DNA from: Lachnospiraceae bacterium
GTDB taxonomy: Bacteria; Bacillota; Clostridia; Lachnospirales; Lachnospiraceae
Length of the DNA stretch: 46,122 nucleotides
Assembly (NCBI GenBank): GCA_021201095.1
Contig: JAJQFO010000209.1
Coordinates: forward strand, 1-46,122
Reading direction: 5' to 3'
Every line of letters begins with the position of its first letter. Within the stretch, counting starts at the first letter, position 1. Below are positions 24,507 through 33,452 of this stretch, one piece after another. The notes below the pieces were generated by a model. The model had not been told where the DNA came from, ran no database searches, and saw only the letters and a list, made by a program, of their open reading frames with translations. A program made the translations under genes and the position numbers.

Positions 24507-24968
24507 TTATACATTCAGATCCTTCGGTCCGAAATTCAGCGGCAGCAGTTCATTCAGCGTATAGCTCTGATAATCCTGCGGACTGCGCGCCAGAAGAATC
24601 CGGAAAGTCTCCGGATCGCAGAATTCCGCCATCACCTGACGGCAGACACCGCAGGGCGGAGCAAAATTTTCCGTCTTCATCTCCGCCTCATTCGGATTCA
24701 TCCCGGCAGCATCCGCGCCGGAATCTTTTGCGTATCCCCCAACAATTGCGATTTGTTTAAAATGGCGATACCCCTCGGAGACCGCCTTAAAAAAAGCCGT
24801 GCGTTCCGCGCAGATCGTCGGCGTGTAGGTAGCATTTTCAATGTTGCACCCCTGGAAAACCGTGCCGTCCGCTGTCTCCAGCGCGGCACCGACCGAAAAA
24901 TGTGAGTAAGGGGTATAGGCCCGCCGTCTCGCCTGATACGCGAGCTTTATCAATTCCTGATCCTGCAT
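24507..24968 (-). CDS. cdd: Cytidine deaminase
   Basis: A 153-residue homotetrameric-type cytidine deaminase converting (deoxy)cytidine to (deoxy)uridine. Zinc motifs are CAERTAF (Cys, catalytic Glu) and PCGVCRQVMAEF (two Cys). The N-terminus AYTPYSHFSVGAAL is typical. The usual length is about 130; about 15 extra residues sit between the two zinc motifs (KDSGADAAGMNPNEAEMKTEN), a polar loop insertion. The uridine made here is a substrate for the downstream pdp product. Confidence 0.95.
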   Translation of the reverse strand: MQDQELIKLAYQARRRAYTPYSHFSVGAALETADGTVFQGCNIENATYTPTICAERTAFFKAVSEGYRHFKQIAIVGGYAKDSGADAAGMNPNEAEMKTENFAPPCGVCRQVMAEFCDPETFRILLARSPQDYQSYTLNELLPLNFGPKDLNV

Positions 24969-25066
24969 TCTTCCATACCTTCCATTTTATGATTTCAGAA
25001 AAGTAACACCATACCTAAGCTAAAAGTCTTTTGTATTATGAATATAAAACATCATGGGCTCCGTCG

Positions 25067-26365
25067 TTATTTTTTCACAGCACCCCAAAAGCTCTCTCCA
25101 TCAAGGCTTTCCGGTATCCCGAACATCTCCAGCACGGTCGCCGCGATATCCGCAAAGCTGCTCCTGGTACCGATAGAAACGCCTGGGCGCACGCTTTTGC
25201 CGTATAAAAGCATCGGAACATATTCTCTCGAATGATCCGTGCCCGGGAATCCGGGATCGCACCCATGGTCTGCCGTGATCAGCACCACATCGTCGTCCCG
25301 CAGCCTGCTCATCATTTCGCCAAGCTGTCGGTCAAACAAGGTTGCGGCGGCCGCATAGCCGTCAATGTCGTTGCGGTGTCCGTAGAGCATGTCAAAATCG
25401 ACCAGATTGACAAAGCAAAGGCCGGTAAAGTCCTCATCCATCAGGGCGAGGGTTTTGTTCATGCCGTCCTCGTTGTCCTGAATCGGGGTCGTGTGCGCGA
25501 TGCCCTGGCCGGCAAAAATGTCGTTGATCTTGCCGACTCCGTAGGTGTCAAATCCATGCTCGCAGAGGCTGACCAGCATCGTGCGCTTCGGCGGCACCAG
25601 TGAAAAGTCGTGGCGGTTCCTGGTCCTGGTAAAATCTGCCGCGCTTTTTCCCACAAACGGCCGCGCGATCACGCGCCCCACGCCGTGCTTTCCCTGCAGG
25701 ATCGCCCGCGCAATGCGGCAGTCCGCATACAGCTCGTCAAGAGGCACCACTTCCTCATGCGCAGCGATCTGAAAGACGCTGTCAGCCGATGTGTAGACGA
25801 TCAGGTCTCCGCCTGCCATGTGCTGCTCTCCATAGTCACGAATGACATCCGTGCCGGAATATGGCTTGTTGCAGAGGACTCCGCGCCCGGTCTGCTCCCG
25901 AAAAGGCTGCAGCACCTCCTCCGGAAATCCGTCCGGGTACACCGGCATGGGCTCCGGCGACACGACGCCGGCAATCTCCCAGTGTCCGATCGTCGTGTCC
26001 TTCCCCATAGAGCGCTCGCGGAGCCGCCCATAGGCCGCGATCGGTGCGTCCCCAGCCGCCGCGCACTGCGGTGCCAAATGTCCCGTGGGCGGTGCAGAAC
26101 ATCCGACGGACGTTTGTTCCGTGTCAGCGGAACCGGAGTGCGGCACATTTTTCAAATCGCAGCAGTATTCCGCCGCACCCGGACGGCAGGTAACGCCATC
26201 AATATGGAATAGCCCGAACCGTTCCAGATTCGGCGTGTCATAGCGGTCTGATTTTACGATCGTGGCCAGTGTGTTGGCCCCGACATCCCCAAACAGGTCG
26301 GCATCCGGCTCGTATCCGATGCCGAAGCTGTCGAGAACAATGAGAAATACTCGTTTTACAGCCAT
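25067..26365 (-). CDS. deoB: Phosphopentomutase (DeoB)
   Basis: DeoB interconverts (deoxy)ribose-1-phosphate and -5-phosphate, linking nucleoside breakdown to central metabolism. The 432-residue protein starts at ATG 26363-26365 (GGAGG upstream) with VFLIVLDSFGIGYEPDA, the metal-binding Asp of the alkaline phosphatase superfamily; KDTTIGHWEIAG contains the phosphothreonine site; ITADHGCDPGFPGTDHSRE holds the second metal cluster. It is 30-40 residues longer than usual because of a Cys/Ala/Pro-rich insertion (about residues 75-115) before the AYGRL segment. The frame is open to 26449 without family similarity. Confidence 0.95.
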   Translation of the reverse strand: MAVKRVFLIVLDSFGIGYEPDADLFGDVGANTLATIVKSDRYDTPNLERFGLFHIDGVTCRPGAAEYCCDLKNVPHSGSADTEQTSVGCSAPPTGHLAPQCAAAGDAPIAAYGRLRERSMGKDTTIGHWEIAGVVSPEPMPVYPDGFPEEVLQPFREQTGRGVLCNKPYSGTDVIRDYGEQHMAGGDLIVYTSADSVFQIAAHEEVVPLDELYADCRIARAILQGKHGVGRVIARPFVGKSAADFTRTRNRHDFSLVPPKRTMLVSLCEHGFDTYGVGKINDIFAGQGIAHTTPIQDNEDGMNKTLALMDEDFTGLCFVNLVDFDMLYGHRNDIDGYAAAATLFDRQLGEMMSRLRDDDVVLITADHGCDPGFPGTDHSREYVPMLLYGKSVRPGVSIGTRSSFADIAATVLEMFGIPESLDGESFWGAVKK

Positions 26366-26481
26366 ATTCTGATTCCTCCAAATCGAGCAAGGTACATCCC
26401 TGATTCCGCAAACACTGCCTGGTCGGTCATGCTTCGCTCTCACAGACATCGTACACCTGCTCCCATCCTATACCTGCATTT

Positions 26482-27189
26482 TTACGCGATCTCCATTGCG
26501 ACCTTCACCATATCATTAAAGCTGGTCTGCCGTTCTTCGGAGGTCGTCTCCTCGCCGGTCACCATGCTGTCTGAAATCGTGCAGATCGCCAGGGCATTCT
26601 TGCCCGCTCGGGCCGCGTTCATATAAAGGGCCGCCGCTTCCATCTCCACAGCCAGCGCACCCATCTTCTGCCACTTCTCCGTCGTCGGGCGGTCATTGTA
26701 AAATACGTCCGCAGAAACCAGGTTGCCGACCCGGTAATTGATCCCCATTTTTTCCGCCGTGTCCACCGCTTCGCGAAGCAGGGAGTAGGACGCAATCGGC
26801 GCGAAGGTGCCGGGCAGTTCAAACTGAGCGGCAAAATTGGAATCCGTGCAAGCGCCCATGCCGAGCACCAGGTCGCGGATCTTCAGATCCGGCTGCAGCG
26901 CCCCGGCTGTGCCGATGCGGATAATATTTTCTACATTATAAAAATGAAACAGCTCATAGGAATAAATCCCGATCGAGGGCATCCCCATGCCGCTCGCCAT
27001 CACGGAAACCTTTTTCCCCTGGTAAAGACCGGTGTAGCCGTTGACGCCGCGCACGTTGTTGACGAGGACGGCATCCTCCAAAAATGTCTCTGCGATGTGC
27101 TTTGCCCGCAGCGGATCCCCCGGCATCAGTACCGTTCTCGCGAAATCTCCCGGTAAAGCCGCAATATGCGGAGTAGGTGTCTGACTCAT
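26482..27189 (-). CDS. deoD: Purine-nucleoside phosphorylase, DeoD type
   Basis: A 235-residue hexameric-type purine nucleoside phosphorylase releasing purine base and (deoxy)ribose-1-phosphate. LPGDFARTVLMPGDPLRAKHI and ASGMGMPSIGIYSYELF are the family signatures; VEMEAAALY and TISDS near the end form the nucleoside pocket. The ATG at 27187-27189 has AAGGAGG 8 nt upstream, better than the codon five residues earlier. First gene of the salvage run deoD-deoB-cdd-pdp-ppaC-flavin reductase. Confidence 0.95.
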   Translation of the reverse strand: MSQTPTPHIAALPGDFARTVLMPGDPLRAKHIAETFLEDAVLVNNVRGVNGYTGLYQGKKVSVMASGMGMPSIGIYSYELFHFYNVENIIRIGTAGALQPDLKIRDLVLGMGACTDSNFAAQFELPGTFAPIASYSLLREAVDTAEKMGINYRVGNLVSADVFYNDRPTTEKWQKMGALAVEMEAAALYMNAARAGKNALAICTISDSMVTGEETTSEERQTSFNDMVKVAMEIA

Positions 27190-27252
27190 ATGTTTTTCCT
27201 CCTTCATTGTTTTGGTGCATCATGGCATTTTTTACATGAATTTATCTTCTTC

Positions 27253-27282
27253 AGTTTATCACCATATGTGCATATCCGACAA
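27253..27282 (-). promoter_or_regulatory. Putative promoter of the nucleoside-salvage run
   Basis: On the minus strand TTGTCG (27277-27282) and TAAACT (27253-27258) are separated by 18 bp, about 55 nt upstream of the deoD start. A moderate match only. Confidence 0.45.
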
Positions 27283-27694
27283 CTGTTTTTTTGATTTCTT
27301 TTATTTTTATGTCATTTTTACCATTTATTTAACGGTCTTTTTAGCGTTTGTTCATATTTCGTTCACAAACCCCTGTTATAGTAAACTCAGCTTTTGAAAG
27401 ACAGAGTTCTTGAAATCAAAACAAAGTGAAAGAACAGTTCAATTGACATCTTGATAAATTTTTTCATAATAGCCTCCGGTATGCCAGATACCGGGGGCAC
27501 TCCTCATTTATGAGCATATTATCCTCTCCCGTACCATTCCCACCATACCCCAACTCAACTCCCGCAGCAGTCGTTTGGCCAGGCAGCCTGCAGTCCGCCC
27601 GCATGTCTGCACTTCCTCGTCCGCAAAACAGCCCCATCCCCGCCAGTCACGAAGCATTTGCCTCTAACGCAGCCAGCACCTGCCGCTGTGTTCC
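27283..27694. other. Intergenic region without a recognised gene
   Basis: This stretch between the TPR lipoprotein stop and the deoD promoter is AT-rich near deoD. It holds one clear hairpin, CCTCCGGTAT (27473-27482) with ATACCGGGGG (27488-27497), likely the 3' end of the lipoprotein transcript though it lacks a good T-tract. Short ORFs on the plus strand are not convincing. Confidence 0.5.
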
Positions 27695-28765
27695 TTATTC
27701 CCGCGTCTGCAAAAACGCCCACTCCTTCTGCCCGGCTTCGTCAGTCGGGTAACTCTCCACGTAGGCTTCCGCCTTTTCGGCGGCTGTCACAAAGTCCAGC
27801 TTCTTCTCATATGCGACGATCTCATTAAAGTACAGCTCCTGCTTGCCATCCGTTCCTTCAAGGGAAAGACCGAGGCTGATGTAAGAAAGTGCCGTGTCAT
27901 AATCGCCCATCTGGATTGCGCACAATGCCAAACCATTATAGCACTGGGTGCTTTCCCCGAATTCCTCCTGAATCTGCTGATAAATGGCCAGCGCGTGGGT
28001 ATAATCATCCATCGCCAGATAAACCTTGCCGATCAGATACATGGCCGGCTCGTACTTCGACTCCACCGGAGTGATGAGCATCCTCTGCGCTTCCTCGTAG
28101 TTTCCCAGATAATAGTATATTCTCCCCTGATTGTAATAATACTCCGTGTCGTCCCCCTTCAGGCTCTGCGCCGTCTGCAGGTAGGTCACGCCGATCGCAG
28201 AAAGATTCGCATTGGAATAGCTTTCATAAATATTCAGATACAAATCATAGTCCTCAGGCGCCAGTGTTACCGCCGCATCAAAATCCGCGGCTGCCTCATC
28301 GGTGTATCCTTCTTCCAGATAGCTTGCACCGCGCAGGAAATACGCGTCTGCATTGCCATCCTTTGAATCGTCCAGAAGCTCCGTGCAGGTGCTGATCACA
28401 TCCTCAAAATTTTCCAGCTGATACTGTGCCGTGGCCAGATACAGGCGGATATCCTCCGTGTTGGACGGCATACGCTTGTCCGTGTTAGCGAGAGCCTCTT
28501 CAAATGCCTCGGCAGCATTCTCATACTCCCCCAGTGCCATATACGCCAGGCCTAATCCCCGGTACGCCAGAACCTGCTGCTCTTCATCTGCAATTGCTTC
28601 CTCAAAAAGCTCCAGTGCCTCCGAATAGCTGCCCTCATCCAGTGCTTCCAGCCCGGCCACCGTATATTTTCCCGTCGCCCCCTGATTCGCGCAGCCGGAC
28701 GCGCATAAAACAAGCAGCACAAGCAATGTGCCGCCGGCACCCCGAATAAATTTTTTGAATCCCAT
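27695..28765 (-). CDS. TPR-repeat lipoprotein
   Basis: A 356-residue predicted lipoprotein. The N-terminus is a short basic and hydrophobic signal (FKKFIRGAGGTLLVLLVLCA) ending in the lipobox CASGC, with lipidation expected on the Cys near residue 25. The mature part is almost wholly TPR units of about 34 residues (YSEALELFEEAIADEE, LGEYENAAEAFEEALA, MGDYDTALSYISLGLS). It is probably anchored outside the membrane and mediates protein contacts; the specific role is unknown. ATG at 28765 is used with GGGGG 9 nt upstream; a GTG two codons earlier is possible. Confidence 0.85.
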   Translation of the reverse strand: MGFKKFIRGAGGTLLVLLVLCASGCANQGATGKYTVAGLEALDEGSYSEALELFEEAIADEEQQVLAYRGLGLAYMALGEYENAAEAFEEALANTDKRMPSNTEDIRLYLATAQYQLENFEDVISTCTELLDDSKDGNADAYFLRGASYLEEGYTDEAAADFDAAVTLAPEDYDLYLNIYESYSNANLSAIGVTYLQTAQSLKGDDTEYYYNQGRIYYYLGNYEEAQRMLITPVESKYEPAMYLIGKVYLAMDDYTHALAIYQQIQEEFGESTQCYNGLALCAIQMGDYDTALSYISLGLSLEGTDGKQELYFNEIVAYEKKLDFVTAAEKAEAYVESYPTDEAGQKEWAFLQTRE

Positions 28766-28984
28766 GTCCACCGTCCCCCTTTTGCCGGCATTCCTCCATC
28801 GTCCGCAATGGCCTCATCCAATCATTGCAGCGACCTGCGTGATTGAAGGACTGCGGCCGCAATCCCATTCGCTTTAGATAATGGGTCGTTCACTTCCCCC
28901 CATAAATGCATTCGCTTTTCTGCTTCTTCGCGTTCTGCCCTTTCCCATTCTGTCTTTCAACACGAAAAAACGACAGATATTTTG

Positions 28985-29013
28985 ATTATACAAAAACAAA
29001 TTCATTATTTCCA
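28985..29013 (-). promoter_or_regulatory. Promoter of the TPR lipoprotein gene
   Basis: On the minus strand TGGAAA (29008-29013) and a perfect TATAAT (28985-28990) are separated by 17 bp, giving a leader of about 210 nt. Confidence 0.55.
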
Positions 29014-29163
29014 CTGTTTTCCCAAAAATAATTTTTCCGGATTTTACCTGTGGTTACATAGCACACCTGTAAATTGAAAAATACTGTAAATCCGATCAAG
29101 GTGTGACTTGTAACTACCTGTGCGCTACACAGCATACCCGCGCCGCGCCCATCGTGAAGAAAT
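29014..29163. other. Intergenic region with a shared 16-mer
   Basis: Apart from AGGTGTGACTTGTAAC at 29099-29114, which recurs exactly at 43652-43667, nothing is recognised here. No clear terminator for the large fusion gene was found. Confidence 0.4.
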
Positions 29164-32100
29164 TCAATCGGCCGGATGCCATCCTTCAAGCAGGCCGGTC
29201 CCTGCCCCCTTTGGGGAGGTGCCGAGGTAGTTCTCCCGCAGATCCTTCTGCATCTGCTCCAGCTCATCGTGCAGTCCCCGGGCGGAAAGGCGGGCCGCCC
29301 CTGCCCCGAAAATAATAATCTGCTCAAGTGCATCGGACGTGGCCACAGTCACATGATACCGGCGCCGGATCTGCCGCGCGGTTTTTTCTATATATTGATC
29401 CGCTGTCTCCGCTTCTTTCGTGTAGACGACATGAATGTTGTGATAGCGAAGTACCTCCGTAGTATGTCCTGCGACCCGGTAAGCGTCAAAAACCACGATC
29501 AGATCATTGTTTTTATATCCCTGGTAATTGCACATCAGATCCAGCAGTCGGGTGCGGGCACTCTCCAGGCTGATCTTTGCAAGCTCCTTCAGCTCCTCCC
29601 AGGCAAAAATGATGTTATATCCGTCCACCAGAAGACATTCCTCCAGCGGCTCTGCATTTTTTCCTTTCCGCTTTGCTGTATAACCGTCCCCCGTCGCCCC
29701 GGCGTCTGCCGACGGCTGCTCCGATGACGCGCGAACCGGCTGAGGCGCCTCATATCCGGCCCAGCGTGAGCCCAGCTCTGCACCGGCGTGTCTGCCGTCC
29801 GCCGGGCGCCTCCCTTCCCACTTTGCCGCACCGTAGGTCCGCTCAAATATGGCGCGGAGCTCATCGTCAGCAGCCGGCGCGGCAGGACCAGCGTTTTTCG
29901 CTGACGGTACCGGCACTCCCCGCCGCGGTCCGCCTGTTCCGTTTCCCGCAGAAGCTTCACTGCGCATCAGCTGCCTCTCATTTTGCGCAGAAATCCCGTC
30001 TCGTACACCAGGCCCGCTGTTTCCCGCAGAGCCCCCGTCTTGTGCACCAGATCCTCTGTTGCCAGCAGAGCCCCCGTCTTGTGCACCAGGTATGCTGTTT
30101 CCAGCAGAGTCCCCGTCTCGTGCACCAGGTGTGCTGCTGCCCGCAGGACTCCCGTCATGCAGCCTGCCGTCCGCATATCTGTCCGTATCTGCTATATGAA
30201 CATAGTCCGGCACATCCTCCCAGCTCACGACAAAGCCCGCTCCATGCGCGCAAAAAACGGAGCCGCAGGGATTATCGGGATCCAGAAGCGGATCGTAGGC
30301 ACGCGCCTCGATCACTTCTTCCGCATTATGACATTCTTCGTATCCCTTCAGTGTGCAGAAAAGACGTCCTCTGCCCCTGGTATAGGAAAGCAGCTCCCGC
30401 TGATAGCTGCGCATCGTCACGACCGGCGCGGTGCCTGTAATTTCCATCATGCCGGTCTGCCCCTGGTCATCCAGAAGCACCGGTGTCCCGGCCGTTCCAT
30501 ACATACTCTGAATATCCGAAAGGGCACGTCCCACAGATTCCATCGGCACCTCCATCCGGAAGCGGTAAACCGGCTCGAGCAGGATAGATTTGGCACGGCA
30601 AAGCCCCTGGCGCACAGCGCGGCAGGTGGCCTGACGGAAATCACCGCCTTCCGTATGCTTCTGGTGCGCCCTGCCCGCGACCAGAGTGATTTTCATATCC
30701 GTAATTGCCGAACCGGTGAGCACTCCCGGATACTGTTTTTCCTCCAGATGGGTCAGCACCAGCCGCTGCCAGTTCAGATCCAGCTCGTCCGTACCGCATG
30801 CGCTCTCAAACTGCAGTCCGCTGCCGCGCTCGCCAGGTTCCATCAGCAAATGTACTTCAGCATAATGGCGAAGCGGCTCAAAGTGCCCCATACCAACGAC
30901 CGGTTCGGCGATCGTTTCACGATAAACAATGCTCCCCTCTCCAAATTTCACCGCCAGCCCAAAACGCTCCCGGATCAGATCCTGCAGAATTTCCGTCTGA
31001 ACTTCTCCCATAAGCTGTGCGTGAATCTCGCCGGCGCAGTCTGCTCCCTGCGCAGATTTATCCACCGCTGGAACCCACGAGATATGGAGCTGCGGTTCTT
31101 CCTCCTCCAGCTGCTTCATCTGGCGAAACGCCCGCTGCACATCCGTCCCCTCCGGAGCACCCGCCAAATGCGCAGCATTTCTATTAATGCGGGTGCGTTC
31201 TGCCCTCGCCGGGTGGCATCCTCGCCCTTCGGGCGGGATATCCGCCGAAGCGCAGCGAGGGGGCGTTTCCACCAGCTCGATCCGGTAAGAAAGCACCGGC
31301 TCCAGGATCGGCATCTCCGCCTCCGGCTCCGCTCCAAGGCCTTCCCCCACACGAGTGTGCTCCGGCCCTGTGACCGCACAGATCGTCCCTGCCGCAGCCT
31401 CCTGGGCTGTTTCAAAGGAGCCGCCGGAAGGAATCCGGATCTGATTGACCTTTTCCCCCGCCAGAAGGTCCTTCACACGCAGCATCCCGCCGGTGATTTT
31501 CATATGAGTCAGTCGATTTCCCTGTGCGTCGCGCGAGATTTTGTAAACTCTCGCCCCGAACGTATCGGGATATTCCTTTTCCAGGCTGTAGCTGTAAATC
31601 CCGTCCAGAAGCTCCTCCACGCCCTCCAGCTTCAGTGCCGAACCAAAAAAGCAGGGAAACACATGCCGGGCAGCAATCGCGCGGCGGATCTCATCTGTCC
31701 CGATCGTTTCACCGGAAGCATAAATTTCCAGGAGCCGGTCATCGCACATCGCCATCTCCTCCTGGAATTTTTCCTCCCGCTGCCGACGAGCTTCCTGCGC
31801 CTGAGTTTCCTGCGTCTGAATGCTCTGCTCCGGCCAATTTTCACCGCGGCATCCCCCCTGCCCCGTCTGATCCTTTCTGTGTACTCCATCCCGCTCAGAG
31901 CGCTCCTGCTCATGCCGGCCATCCCGCTGCAGGCGATGCTTCCCGGATACGGCATCCATGGAGCCTCCGGCGCACAGGTTTACAGCGTCTCTTCCGGAAA
32001 AATCCACGCACCGCTCATCCAGCTTCGCGGCAAGATGAGCCATCAATTCCTCACGGTCCGCCCCGGGCAGATCCATCTTATTGATAAACAAAAATACCGG

Positions 32101-32610
32101 TATCTCATAACGCGCGAGCAGCCGCCAGAGTGTGTCCACATGGCTCTGCACGCCGTCCGGCGCACTGATCACAAGAATCGCGTAATCCAGCACCTGCAGC
32201 GTCCGTTCCATTTCTGCAGAAAAGTCTACATGGCCCGGCGTATCCAGTAGAGTAACAGAAACCGATTCCTCCTGAGAGCCTGCATCCGCCAGCCTTCCAT
32301 TTCCAGCTTCCGCCACCGGCCCATTTTCCGCATTTGCCGTTCTTCCATCCAGAACGATCTGCGCCTGTTTCGAAAAAATCGTGATCCCGCGTGCGCGTTC
32401 CAGTGCAAAATGATCGAAGTAAGCGTCCTGATGATCCACTCTCCCCAGAGCGCGAATCCGCCCGGTCAGATATAGAATCGCCTCCGCCAGCGTTGTTTTG
32501 CCCGCATCTACATGAGCCAGCAGACCAGTACAACAGGTTCGATTTTTATGGCTGCCTTTGCCCGCTGCCCCAGGCGAATGTGCGTGCTGCTGTTCCCTGT
32601 CCGTGCCCAT
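29164..32610 (-). CDS. TetM/EF-G-like ribosome GTPase fused to Rae1/YacP-type NYN nuclease
   Basis: A 1148-residue protein with two linked activities. Residues about 25-850 match the ribosomal-protection/EF-G translation GTPases: P-loop AHVDAGKTT (32-40), ERARGITIF switch I, DTPGHVDF, NKMD and GSALK, then domains II-V. Residues about 991-1135 are an NYN (PIN-like) domain of the Rae1/YacP type: LLVDGYNIIFAW (Asp996), IVVFDAYRV, KEAETADQYIEK (Asp1071), VATSDALEQ (Asp1093) and IFGAGAARLSARGL. B. subtilis Rae1 cleaves mRNA in the ribosomal A site; TetM-like factors bind the same site. The join is a disordered linker with 13-residue repeats, and further inserts break the GTPase, one encoded by a palindromic repeat (31201-31265). 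RBS GGAGGAGG precedes ATG 32610. Tetracycline resistance is not established. Confidence 0.87.
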   Translation of the reverse strand: MGTDREQQHAHSPGAAGKGSHKNRTCCTGLLAHVDAGKTTLAEAILYLTGRIRALGRVDHQDAYFDHFALERARGITIFSKQAQIVLDGRTANAENGPVAEAGNGRLADAGSQEESVSVTLLDTPGHVDFSAEMERTLQVLDYAILVISAPDGVQSHVDTLWRLLARYEIPVFLFINKMDLPGADREELMAHLAAKLDERCVDFSGRDAVNLCAGGSMDAVSGKHRLQRDGRHEQERSERDGVHRKDQTGQGGCRGENWPEQSIQTQETQAQEARRQREEKFQEEMAMCDDRLLEIYASGETIGTDEIRRAIAARHVFPCFFGSALKLEGVEELLDGIYSYSLEKEYPDTFGARVYKISRDAQGNRLTHMKITGGMLRVKDLLAGEKVNQIRIPSGGSFETAQEAAAGTICAVTGPEHTRVGEGLGAEPEAEMPILEPVLSYRIELVETPPRCASADIPPEGRGCHPARAERTRINRNAAHLAGAPEGTDVQRAFRQMKQLEEEEPQLHISWVPAVDKSAQGADCAGEIHAQLMGEVQTEILQDLIRERFGLAVKFGEGSIVYRETIAEPVVGMGHFEPLRHYAEVHLLMEPGERGSGLQFESACGTDELDLNWQRLVLTHLEEKQYPGVLTGSAITDMKITLVAGRAHQKHTEGGDFRQATCRAVRQGLCRAKSILLEPVYRFRMEVPMESVGRALSDIQSMYGTAGTPVLLDDQGQTGMMEITGTAPVVTMRSYQRELLSYTRGRGRLFCTLKGYEECHNAEEVIEARAYDPLLDPDNPCGSVFCAHGAGFVVSWEDVPDYVHIADTDRYADGRLHDGSPAGSSTPGARDGDSAGNSIPGAQDGGSAGNRGSGAQDGGSAGNSGPGVRDGISAQNERQLMRSEASAGNGTGGPRRGVPVPSAKNAGPAAPAADDELRAIFERTYGAAKWEGRRPADGRHAGAELGSRWAGYEAPQPVRASSEQPSADAGATGDGYTAKRKGKNAEPLEECLLVDGYNIIFAWEELKELAKISLESARTRLLDLMCNYQGYKNNDLIVVFDAYRVAGHTTEVLRYHNIHVVYTKEAETADQYIEKTARQIRRRYHVTVATSDALEQIIIFGAGAARLSARGLHDELEQMQKDLRENYLGTSPKGAGTGLLEGWHPAD
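29990..30160 (-). repeat. 39-nt in-frame tandem repeats in the fusion linker
   Basis: The word GCAGAG recurs at 30026 and 30065 and the pattern continues with a period of 39 nt over about four units, encoding 13-residue GAQDGGSAGNSGP and variants between the GTPase and the NYN domain. Confidence 0.85.
31201..31265. repeat. Family B palindromic repeat inside the fusion coding sequence
   Basis: GCCCTCGCCGGGTGGCATCC is shared with the intergenic repeats at 12515-12535, followed by a CTCGCCC-TTCG-GGGCGGG-like hairpin (CGCCC/GGGCG). It encodes part of a Pro/Arg-rich stretch of about 40 residues placed between VETPP and the HISWVP segment of the GTPase, where relatives have a short loop. Confidence 0.75.
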
Positions 32611-32650
32611 AAAAATGCCTCCTCCGGTAAAAAATAAACTTCGTTTATTC

Positions 32651-32741
32651 TATCATATGTCCGTACTCGCGCAGCGAGTATGGACGCAGGCCGCGCCATT
32701 GTGCGAAGCACAATTCTGCATGCGCGGCTTTCATTGTATCA
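32651..32741 (-). repeat. Structured leader element (family C), copy 1
   Basis: Read on the minus strand, it runs from TACAATGAAAGCCGCGC through TTGTGCTTCGCACAA and GGCCTGCGTCCATACTCGC to GGACATATGATA. It is homologous over about 90 nt to 43814-43899 in the same orientation relative to the downstream gene. Stems include AATTGTGC/GCACAATT-like, GCCGCGC/GCGCGGC and TCCATACTCGC/GCGAGTACGGA. It lies 40 nt upstream of the fusion gene, probably in its leader; TCGACT (17 bp before TACAAT) is a possible -35 box. Confidence 0.7.
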
Positions 32742-32792
32742 CAGGAGAAGGCCATAGTCGAGAGGCTCTTCTGAAATTAAGTATTCTTGCTT

Positions 32793-33452
32793 TCACACTT
32801 TTTTCGGTAATTTCGGGTAAATATGTAAGCTGATTTCGCCTTCAGGAGTTCGATATATTGTGGCTTTTTCCAGAACCATCTTCCACAGCTTGTTCTTTTC
32901 AAGAATCGTTAGCTGCTGATAACTATCCAGCAATTTCTGAGCAGCGGGAATAATTTCTTTCTCCGCATTCTGTCCGTCCTCCTTAGATTCTCTTTTTCTT
33001 AATAAATCAGCCTCCGAAGCTCGTAAATCCCGCAATTCCCTGCTCAACACATCATTTCGTTTTGTAAACATCTCAACCGTATATATGCCTTTTTCCAAAT
33101 ATTCACAGGCACTGTCCTGTTGTGCCTGCAGCTGCTCAATCTGCTCTCGAACAATTGATAAGGCAGTGTCAATCGGATTTGTCTTTTTAGGCTTGTCTGT
33201 TTCTACCTCGATCGTATATTCTTTCAGCCATTCTCTCATCGCCTCAAGAATAGCGTCCTCAGCCAAATCACACTTTATTGCCCGGCAGTTACATCCTCTT
33301 GTCGGACAACGATACCAGGGAGCTGTCTTTTGTTTTTTTGATGGGACATTGCGCTTCATGACAGCACCACATTTTTCACAAAATAAAACCGACGCAAATG
33401 GATTTCTTATTTCCCGATTAGAATTAACCGAAGTATGGCCTCGCTCTTTCTG
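32793..33452 (-). pseudogene. C-terminal remnant of a large serine recombinase
   Basis: An open frame with the zinc-ribbon and coiled-coil part of a large serine recombinase. NSNREIRNPFASVLFCEKCG, then YRCPTRGCNCRAIKC, supply the two Cys pairs; a long helical region (EQIEQLQAQQDSACEYLEKG, then DVLSRELRDLRASEADLLRK) follows. The N-terminal catalytic domain is absent: the frame begins right after a TGA at 33453-33455, at the point where the ADP-ribosylglycohydrolase similarity stops. No start codon or other mobile-element gene is present. It is therefore a scar of an integrated and largely deleted element. Confidence 0.8.

Noticed and set aside
29983-32250. Long plus-strand ORF (755 codons) opposite the GTPase-nuclease gene
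   Set aside because: It is a mirror-frame shadow: the minus strand carries conserved GTPase and NYN motifs, while the plus-strand translation matches no family pattern and has no RBS.
29164-32610. Calling the fusion a tetracycline resistance gene
   Set aside because: Similarity to TetM-type GTPases is clear, but the nuclease domain and extensive insertions make resistance an unsupported functional claim.
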